NCBI RefSeq assembly: GCF_032362555.1
Contig: NC_083506.1
Span: 12,075,501 to 12,139,500 of the forward strand
Direction: 5' to 3'
DNA: 64,000 bases
DNA from: Amyelois transitella
Lineage: Eukaryota > Arthropoda > Insecta > Lepidoptera > Pyralidae
Each line of letters starts with the position of its first letter. Positions within the stretch are counted from its first letter, which is position 1. Below, in pieces: positions 56,305 through 64,000 of the stretch. Below the pieces are notes generated by a model. That model did no database searches, was not told the DNA's origin, and saw only the letters and a program-made list of their open reading frames with translations. The translations under genes and the position numbers were made by a program.

Positions 56305-57051
56305 GTAAGTATGATATAAAATTTTAATTAAGTTTCAAAAGTAAATGAAAGTACATAATGCCTTTTATATTAATTACTTACTAAGATAAATTTTATTGTT
56401 TGGTGCTTGAAGTTATTTTCAAGTTTTTATTGATGTTATAAAATTTCATAGAATTTTATTTGAAGCCCAAATCTTTTTAATGGTTCAAGCTTTCAACTAA
56501 GCTTAGCTTTATTTTTGCATTACGTATTTTTTGATCATTTATTTTTCAATGAAATATTTCCAGTTGAAATTTATTTCTATTTATAAAGAAATTAATATGG
56601 TTATAAGATCAATTTATATATTACTACATTACATATTTATAAAATCCTGCCACTAAAAATATCTGGTGCATACATTTTATTATAAAATATTCATGATGTA
56701 TCTTATATCTATCTATATGTGTAATTATATTTTATTCATAGTACCCATAGAATTTGATTTCCAATTTACCATCCATATGGAAAATAAATACATCTTTTTT
56801 CCATAGGGATTGGTGCACTCAATTTATTCTTAAAAAAAATGCCATGCCTTTTTAATGAGATTTCATCATGAGCTGCAATTATTATGTGTACCTATTATGT
56901 GTAAATGTAAAATTATGAAATCACTTCTTTCCTTGATCTTGAAATATAAATAGTTTAGCTTTAAAAAAGTAAAAATTTTTTGAATTGGAATTTTTGAATT
57001 TTGAATAACTCAAAACATATCACAGAGTAGCTGGTCCCTTTGGCTTCTACA
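56305..57051. other. Intron-1 sequence of copy C
   Basis: Nearly identical to 51777-52519 in copy B, with a 4-base ATCT expansion near 56708. Confidence 0.75.
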
Positions 57052-57718
57052 TCTACACTAATATTATAAAGAGGAATACTTTGTTTGTTTGGTTGTAATG
57101 AATAGGCTCAAAAACTACTGGACCGAATTTTAAAAATTCTTTCACCATTCGAAAGCTACATTATCCACGAGTAACATAGACTATATTCTATTTTGGAAAA
57201 AAATAGGGTTCCGTAATATATTTGGATTTTTCGGACACAAACTGAAAAAAAATCAACCAAAAAGTTACTTATTTTGCGTACGCTGCCTAAACTACAAAAG
57301 ATAGAACCATTAAATGTTTTAATTAATTGTAGATCTTATAAATATCTACAAAAAAGTCCGCGACACACTATACCTATCTATGTCGAGTGAGGCACAACAA
57401 CCACATTTTTATTTAAAAATCTTGAATTTTTTTGGTCTACATTTGAACGCGTTTTTTTTACTCATGCTATTAATCCTTATCAAAATAAATAATTTCATCA
57501 ATAAGTACAGTTTATGTAGATAATATTTGGTCTTTGAATGATTAAAATTGGACGTTTGGTTTTGAAGTTGTGGTGAAATTAAAATATTTCTGCTGCACGG
57601 ACCGTTGCGAAGTGAGCAAGACTTAGTTGGCCGCTTTGCGGACGGTCCTTTAGTTAGTTCTAATAGAGATATATTTAGTATCGGCTGTGCATCCGTGCGA
57701 AGCCGGGCGGGTCGCTAG
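57052..57718 (+). mobile_element. Helitron-like insertion, copy C (667 bases)
   Basis: Same boundaries (TC...CTAG, A|T) as in copy B. A short deletion near 57585 removes TTACGA-type bases. Confidence 0.85.
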
Positions 57719-59829
57719 TGACATGATATAGATCTTCCATGTTTTTTAGCTAAAATAAAAATGCTCATCAGGTTGAACAACTTTTGTCAAGAAGTCTTTT
57801 TCATAATTCGGATGATTTAGCTGGTCTGTAATGGTTCTGCATCAGGTGTTCCAGATCTTCGATTTTATATGCCAACAGAAAATGCTTATCAGGTTGAACA
57901 ACTTTCATTTTCATTAAACTTTGTTTGTCGTACAACAAAAAAAAGTTTCATTGCAATTTTTTTTTCAGATTCGTGCTCGTTAGGTTACTCTTTTTTTTTA
58001 TATCGTTATAAATCATTTTTTTTTAAATGTACACACTGTACAGACAAAAACTTTTTACTGTTTTATTTATTTATGTGTTGATATATTGATGACAAGGATT
58101 TGTAGTGATTAAAATGCAGATTCATATATATCACCTGTCTCGGATTTGTTATAATCTGAACTATTGTATCTTGTGTTTATCATTCCTTTTAGTTTTCTGC
58201 GTACATAAATGTCCAACAGTCTCGCAAGGACTAAAAGGTCACAATCAGCTGTTTGGATTAATAATGGAATTGAGATTCAAATAGTACAGTTCCGTGTGGT
58301 TTCCGGCACCAATGCAAAAAAAAAAAAGAATAGGACTAGTCCATCTCTTTCCCATGGATGTCGTAAAAGGCGACTAAGGGATAGGCTCACAAACAACATC
58401 ATAGAACCATATCCATATATAACTGAAAGTGGCCTTTCAGTGTTAAAAATACTGTTAAAATTAAAAATACTATATCCCATGCAGTGTAGCATTTGAAGTA
58501 GCATTTGAATCTCAATTATATCATTAAGCCAAATAGCTGAACGTGGCCATTCAGTCTTTTCAAGACTGTTGACTCTATCCACCCCACAAGGGATATAGAC
58601 GTGACCATATGTATGTTTGTATGTATAGTACATGTAGATAGTAGTCCATCACGTAAAAGAAGAATCCAAGTTTGTTAGTCATCTAACCAACAGCCAATAT
58701 GGTTCATAGCACAAATTATATTGATAAGACTGCTCCGGCTGCTGCCTGAACCTCCGTCTCTTGCGGCAATTCCTTCACTTGCCCTGTTTCAATAGCTGGC
58801 TAAATGCAACAGCAGTAACTTTTTTCTTTGTTCAATATTTGTCCATCTCTCGCACCTACTTCCGTTGGTTTTTTTTTTCAGATTTATTTATGTATATTGT
58901 TTCTTTTATATTTTTTATTAGCTTTTTTCCTGTAGGTCTCTGTAGGTCTTTATTTTTTTTTGTTATATATTTTTTTCTTTGTTTGAGCTTATATCTGCGT
59001 GTTTTACGATCGCTGGATATATCCGCTGGATAGGTCTCTATTGTTAAGGTGGTACCCTAGGCACCATAAAAGTAATTATCCTTAGTCGTTTTATTATAGC
59101 CATATAAAAAAGTGGCCCATTTTGATGACAAAGGTTGTATTGCTCATGCGCACCTGGCTAGGTCTTTGTTTTTCTCTTTGTATGTTTACCTGCGTCTCCA
59201 GGTCGTTAGTCATTTTTTGTAAAATAAATTGTACTTACATTATCTACGTAATGTTTATTTATATTACCTATGATTTATAAAGGAACATTGGTGACTGACT
59301 CATCAACGCCCGGCCTAAAGAATATTACCATTTAGAGATAAGAAAAGAAAGGATTTTTCAAAAGCTGAGATAAGAAAGGAAAGGATTTTTCAAAAGCTGA
59401 GATAAGAAAGGATATTTCAAAATTCAACCGCTAAAGGTGTCAAAAAATTTGTATGAAAAAGAAATTAAATCTTGACTGATGGACTAAATATTTCTCTTTG
59501 GCAAAAATAATCAAAGGGGTGTCTCAAGGTTTTCTTCTAAAATACTAGTTCGCAAACCTTACGCTAGAGCGTCGCCGCAAACGTGACAAAATGCAGAAGA
59601 TCACGTAAAGTATACTCAACCACTGTCCGAACCAAAGTCTGAGAGTATATCCTCTCTGCCTACTCCCCTGAGAAGGTAATATAAAATTGAAAAAAAAAGT
59701 AAAAAGAATTTATTAGTAAAACACCATAATAAAAAGACAAAAAAAGAAACAAGAATATGTACAAAAAGAGACATGTAGTATGGGTGCTCCCGAGAGGGCT
59801 GCGAGTTCTGTATGGAGAAACATAAATAA
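57719..59829. repeat. Rest of copy C: intron-1 and SINE-derived sequence
   Basis: It holds a SINE pair and 3' end (58289-58626, CACCCCACAAGGGATATAGA) and the TGCTCCGGCTGCTGCCTGAA block shared with copy A 30880. The T-rich stretch and the 36-base internal duplication follow. Confidence 0.8.
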
Positions 59830-60240
59830 ATTATTACATAAACATACATAAAATCACGCCTCTTTCCCGGAGGGGTAGGCAGAGACTACCTCTTTCCACT
59901 TGCCACGATCTCTGCATACTTCCTTCGCTTCATCCACATTCATAACTCTCTTCATACAAGCTCGGCGGGTTCGGGTACTTTTGACCTGACCCTTTACCAG
60001 GACGTCCTTAATTTGATCAAGATACGTTCGTCTAGGTCTTCCCACTCCGAACTTTCCCTCCACACTCTCCTTGTATATCTGCTTAGTCAACCTGCTTTAA
60101 TTCTTCCTCTTCACATGACCGAACCATCTTAACATACCCTTTTCTATTCCTGTAACTATATCTTCTTTCACATCACAACATTCCCTTATCACGCTGTTCC
60201 TTATCCTGTCACTCAATTTCACACCCATCATACTCCTTGA
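59830..60240 (-). mobile_element. LINE fragment at the C/D junction
   Basis: Almost identical to 54916-55328, including the same fusion to Tmem63. It was therefore copied as part of the repeat unit rather than inserted anew. Confidence 0.9.
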
Positions 60241-60584
60241 CCTTCATCGATGTTGGGCGGTTCTTCTGCGCTCCGCGTCCGGTTGACGAGTTCTTCGTTA
60301 TCTCCGCTACGATAGAACAAATTCGTCCATCTGCTCTTCGATGGTTGTACCAAGGCCATTCTCCCATAATTCCATGCCGTCCGTCGAAGAACACAAAACA
60401 AGAGTATCAAGAAAGCCCATGATATCAAATTGAGTATCAAAGTTTGAGGTATTCAATTGTAAACTGGCGTTATTATTACACTTTGTGAAGTATTCCAGAG
60501 CATGTACCCCTCGTCCACAGACCAGTTAGCGAGTGCGAGAAACGACAATGTAGTGTCCGCAAAGAAACTCATTTTCGCTTTCAT
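60241..60584 (-). pseudogene. Tmem63 copy D, first 344 coding bases only
   Basis: Same truncation point and same TGA change as copy C. The 4912-base offset to copy C is exact at both ends. Confidence 0.9.
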
Positions 60585-61157
60585 GTCGCAACACAATCAC
60601 TTTGCTACGAAAATTATCACCCACATAATTAAGATCTAATGCACATAAATTTTTATTGTTTCACAAACGCAGTTTTATTAAACTTATTATTATTATATCG
60701 AGAAGGAAGCCAGCTGGCGTCAAAATTGTTAAATGGTTCAATTCAATCAAAATTCAACCAAATAGACAAATAAACGTAGGTAAGAAGCAAAGCTGACAGA
60801 AAGTAACAACATGACAGATTGATGAACATGACTATACTTTACCATTTTTAAACTATAACTGGCACAAACTAATAATTTTGACAATATCAACGCACAGACT
60901 TTGACAGATACAATTATTTGACGTTTGGTTTCATTTCAGTTGTCAAAAATATTTTGTAGAAAGATTTTGAAAATTACACACATATTTGGTTTAGAGCGCG
61001 AAGGGGAACGTTCTCTGAACATTTATAAGTAAAATGAATTTCCAGTCAGTGTGATGATTTTGCCAAATTGGTTTAGCGAAACTTTCATTTTATCGTGAAT
61101 AGGTTTTGAGTTAGTTGTATTAAAGTGCAAATGAAAGTAAATATTAATTTCTGAAAA
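60585..61157. promoter_or_regulatory. Head-to-head promoter region, copy D
   Basis: It keeps the AATTTCCAGTCAGTGTGATG stretch (near 61037) present in copy A and deleted in B and C. Otherwise it resembles C. Activity is unknown. Confidence 0.6.
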
Positions 61158-61232
61158 ATGGTCGAGTTTGATTGGAGTAAATTTTTGGACGAAACTAAAA
61201 GCGTTGCTGTTCCAGAAGAATTGTTTGCTCAT
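61158..61232 (+). pseudogene. Orphan Sfmbt exon 1, copy D
   Basis: Intact ATG, frame and GTAAGT donor. It reads FLDETKSV where A has FLEETKSV and B/C have FLEKTKSV. Confidence 0.85.
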
Positions 61233-62026
61233 GTAAGTATGATATAAAATTTTAATTAAGTTTCAAAAGTAAATTAAAGTACAAAATGCCTTTTATATTA
61301 ATTACTTACTAAGATAAATTTTATTGTTTGGTGCTTGAAGTTATTTTCAAGTTTTTATTGATGTTATAAAATTTCATAGAATTTTATTTGAAGCCCAAAT
61401 CTTTTTAATGGTTCAAGCTTTCAACTAAGCTTAGCTTTATTTTTGCATTACGTATTTTTTGATCATTTATTTTTCAATGAAATATTTCCAGTTGAAATTT
61501 ATTTCTATTTATAAAGAAATTAATATGGTTATAAGATCAATTTATATATTACTACATTACATATTTATAAAATCCTGCCACTAAAAATATCTGGTGCATA
61601 CATTTTATTATAAAATATTCATGATGTATCTTATATCTATATGTGTAATTATATTTTATTCATAGTACCCATAGAATTTGATTTCCAATTTACCATCCAT
61701 ATGGAAAATAAATACATCTTTTTTCCATAGGGATTGGTGCACTCAATTTATTCTTAAAAAAAATGCCATGCCTTTTTAATGAGATTTCATCATGAGCTGC
61801 AATTATTATGTGTACCTATTATGTGTTAATGTAAAATTATGAAATCACTTCTTTCCTTGATCTTGAAATACAAATAGTTTAGCTTTAAAAAAGTAAAACT
61901 TTTTTAGTAATGAATAAATTTTCATTCTTATTCATATACTGCAACAACTTAAACTGCAACTTAATACCCAACCGCAACCGTAACTCAAAACATATCACAG
62001 AGTAGCTGGTCCCTTTGGCTTCTACA
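61233..62026. other. Intron-1 sequence of copy D
   Basis: Like copy A it keeps ACTGCAACAACTTAAACTGC (near 61937), which B and C have lost. Confidence 0.75.
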
Positions 62027-62698
62027 TCTACACTAATATTATAAAGAGGAATACTTTGTTTGTTTGGTTGTAATGAATAGGCTCAAAAACTACTGGACCG
62101 ATTTTAAAAATTCTTTCACCTTTCGAAAGCTACATTATCCACGAGTAACATAGACTATATTCTATTTTGGAAAAAAATAGGGTTCCGTAATATATTTGGA
62201 TTTTTCGGACACAAACTGAAAAAAAATCAACCAAAAAGTTACTTATTTTGCGTACGCTGCCTAAACTACAAAAGATAGAACCATTAAATGTTTTAATTAA
62301 TTGTAGATCTTATAAATATCTACAAAAAAGTCCGCGACACACTATACCTATCTATGTCGAGTGAGGCACAACAACCACATTTTTATTTAAAAATCTTGAA
62401 TTTTTTTGGTCTACATTTAAACGCGTTTTTTTTACTCATGCTAATAATCCTTATCAAAATAAATAATTTCATCAATAAGTACAGTTTATGTAGATAATAT
62501 TTGGTCATTGAATGATTAAAATTGGACGTTTGGTTTTGAAGTTGTGGTGAAATTAAAATATTACGATTTCTGCTGCACGGACCGTTGCGAAGTGAGCAAG
62601 ACTTAGTTGGCCGCTTTGCGGACGGTCCTTTAGTTAGTTCTAATCGAGATATATTTAGTATCGGCTGTGCATCCGTGCGAAGCCGGGCGGGTCGCTAT
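62027..62698 (+). mobile_element. Helitron-like insertion, copy D (672 bases)
   Basis: Same insertion point as B and C. The terminal CTAG has become CTAT in this copy. Confidence 0.85.
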
Positions 62699-64000
62699 TG
62701 ACATGATATAGATCTTCCATGTTTTTTAGCTAAAATAAAAATGCTCATCAGGTTGAACAACTTTTGTCAAGAAGTCTTTTTCATAATTCGGATGATTTAC
62801 CTGGTCTGTAATGGTTCTGCATCAGGTGTTCCAGATCTTCGATTTTATATGCCAACAGAAAATGCTTATCAGGTTGAACAACTTTCATTTTCATTACACT
62901 TTGATTGTCGTACAACAAAAAAAAGTTTCATTGCAATTTTTTTTTCAGATTCGTGCTCGTTAGGTTACTCTTTTTTTTTACATACATACATAAAATCACG
63001 CCTCTTTCCCGGAGGGGTAGGCAGAGACTACCTCTTTCCACTTGCCACGATCTCTGCATACTTCTTTTTTTTTATATCGTTATAAATCATTTTTTTTTAA
63101 ATGTACACACTGTACAGACAAAAACTTTTTACTGTTTTATTTATTTATGTGTTGATATATTGATGACAAGGATTTGTAGTGATTAAAATGCAGATTCATA
63201 TATGTATATCACCTGTCTCGGATTTGTTATAATCTGAACTATTGTATCTTGTGTTTATCATTCCTTTTAGTTTTCTGCGTACATAAATGTCCAACAGTCT
63301 CGCAAGGACTAAAAGGTCACAATCAGCTGTTTGGATTAATAATGGAATTGAGATTCAAATAGTACAGTTCCGTGTGGTTTCCGGCACCAATGCAAAAAAA
63401 AAGAATAGGACTACTCCATCTCTTTCCCATGGATGTCGTAAAAGGCGACTAAGGGATAGGCTCACAACATCATAGAACCATATCCATATATAACTGAAAG
63501 TGGCCTTTCAGTGTTAAAAATACTGTTAAAATTAAAAATACTATATCCCATGCAGTGTAGCATTTGAAGTAGCATTTGAATCTCAATTATATCATTAAGC
63601 CAAATAGCTGAACGTGGCCATTCAGTCTTTTCAAGACTGTTGACTCTATCCACCCCACAAGGGATATAGACGTGACCATATGTATGTTTGTATGTATAGT
63701 ACATGTAGATAGTCCATCACGTAAAAGAAGAATCCAAGTTTGTTAGTCATCTAACCAACAGCTAGTATGGTTCATAGCACAAACTATATTGATAAGACTG
63801 CTCCGGCTGCTGCCTGAACCTCCGTCTCTTGCGGCAATTCCTTCACTTGCCCTGTTTCAATAGCTGGCTAAATGCAACAGCAGTAACTTTTTTCTTTGTT
63901 CAATATTTGTCCATCTCTCGCACCTACTTCCGTTGGTTTTTTTTTTCAGATTTATTTATGTATATTGTTTCTTTTATATTTTTTATTAGCTTTTTTCCTG
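62699..64000. repeat. Rest of copy D, cut by window edge
   Basis: It follows copy C closely (SINE pair at about 63290-63705, then the TGCTCCGGCTGCTGCCTGAA block), apart from the LINE insertion at 62981-63063. Whether a fifth copy follows cannot be seen. Confidence 0.8.
62981..63063 (-). mobile_element. 83-base LINE 3' end, unique to copy D
   Basis: CATACATACATAAAATCACG to TCTGCATACTT interrupts the T-run that is continuous in copies B and C. It is flanked by CTTTTTTTTTA at 62970-62980 and 63064-63074. It therefore inserted after the copies formed. Confidence 0.9.

Larger units (their letters stand above)
49235..64000. repeat. Tandem array of partial Tmem63/Sfmbt 5' regions (copies B, C, D)
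   Basis: Copies begin at 49235 (B), 55329 (C) and 60241 (D, cut by the right edge). Tmem63 starts lie at 51146, 55672 and 60584. C and D repeat with a period of exactly 4912 bases. B is 386 bases shorter over the same span, mostly from a 349-base deletion at 53953/53954. Each unit has a Tmem63 5' part, the promoter region, Sfmbt exon 1, intron 1 with a Helitron-like insert, and a LINE 3' fragment leading into the next unit. B and C look nearly identical; D and A share some bases that B and C have lost. Confidence 0.92.

Noticed and set aside
49235-64000. Array explained simply as the other haplotype of the 18-32 kb locus
   Set aside because: The copies differ from the source by a shared Helitron-like insert, shared truncation and a LINE fusion, and are in tandem; an assembly error is still possible and is noted above.
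1-64000. LTR retroelements, endogenous viruses, Polintons or toxin genes
   Set aside because: No capsid, integrase, protease, envelope or long terminal repeat pattern was recognised anywhere in the window.

Overview
The window is a stretch of insect nuclear DNA, almost certainly from a moth or butterfly (Lepidoptera). It is AT-rich, with short GT-AG introns and conserved single-copy insect genes. Introns and intergenic DNA are packed with LINE fragments, SINE-like retroposons ending in (TATG)n and Helitron-like elements, a mix typical of Lepidoptera. I recognise no bacterial genes, CRISPR array, LTR retrovirus or Polinton.

Left third (1-18450). Three minus-strand genes follow one another: a Polr1d-like gene (8583-8978), Zw10 (4499-8574) and an RCC1L-type mitochondrial protein (1210-3787, running off the left edge as seen here). 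The Polr1d-like stop and the Zw10 ATG are only 8 bases apart, so the pair may be dicistronic. Diverging from them on the plus strand is the translocon subunit TRAP-beta (9926-11316). A 7-kb gene-poor stretch with old repeats follows.

Centre (18451-42061). Tmem63, a stress-gated cation channel gene (minus, one coding exon), shares a 0.6-kb head-to-head promoter region with Sfmbt (plus, seven coding exons over 18 kb), a Polycomb-group protein with four MBT repeats, a SLED domain and a SAM domain. Sfmbt introns hold a nearly full LINE, many truncated LINEs and SINEs, a nested LINE-in-SINE, and an unrecognised minus-strand open frame. Downstream lies an unrecognised two-exon gene coding for 400 residues (minus, 40140-42061).

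Right third (42062-64000). The first two coding exons of Neuroglian (44168-45812, plus) are followed by repeats and then by the most unusual part of the window: a tandem array (49235 to beyond 64000) of partial copies of the Tmem63/Sfmbt head-to-head region. Copy B has a nearly whole but broken Tmem63. Copies C and D keep only its first 344 coding bases, joined to a LINE fragment. All three copies keep the promoter region, Sfmbt exon 1 with its splice donor, and part of intron 1. They share a 670-base Helitron-like insertion that the original locus lacks, and the original shows the exact empty A|T target. Unless the assembly is wrong, the array sits downstream of Neuroglian exon 2, possibly inside its intron, and supplies three extra Sfmbt-type promoters with orphan first exons.

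Exon boundaries were read by eye from splice signals, reading phase and remembered family sequences. No alignment or database search was run.
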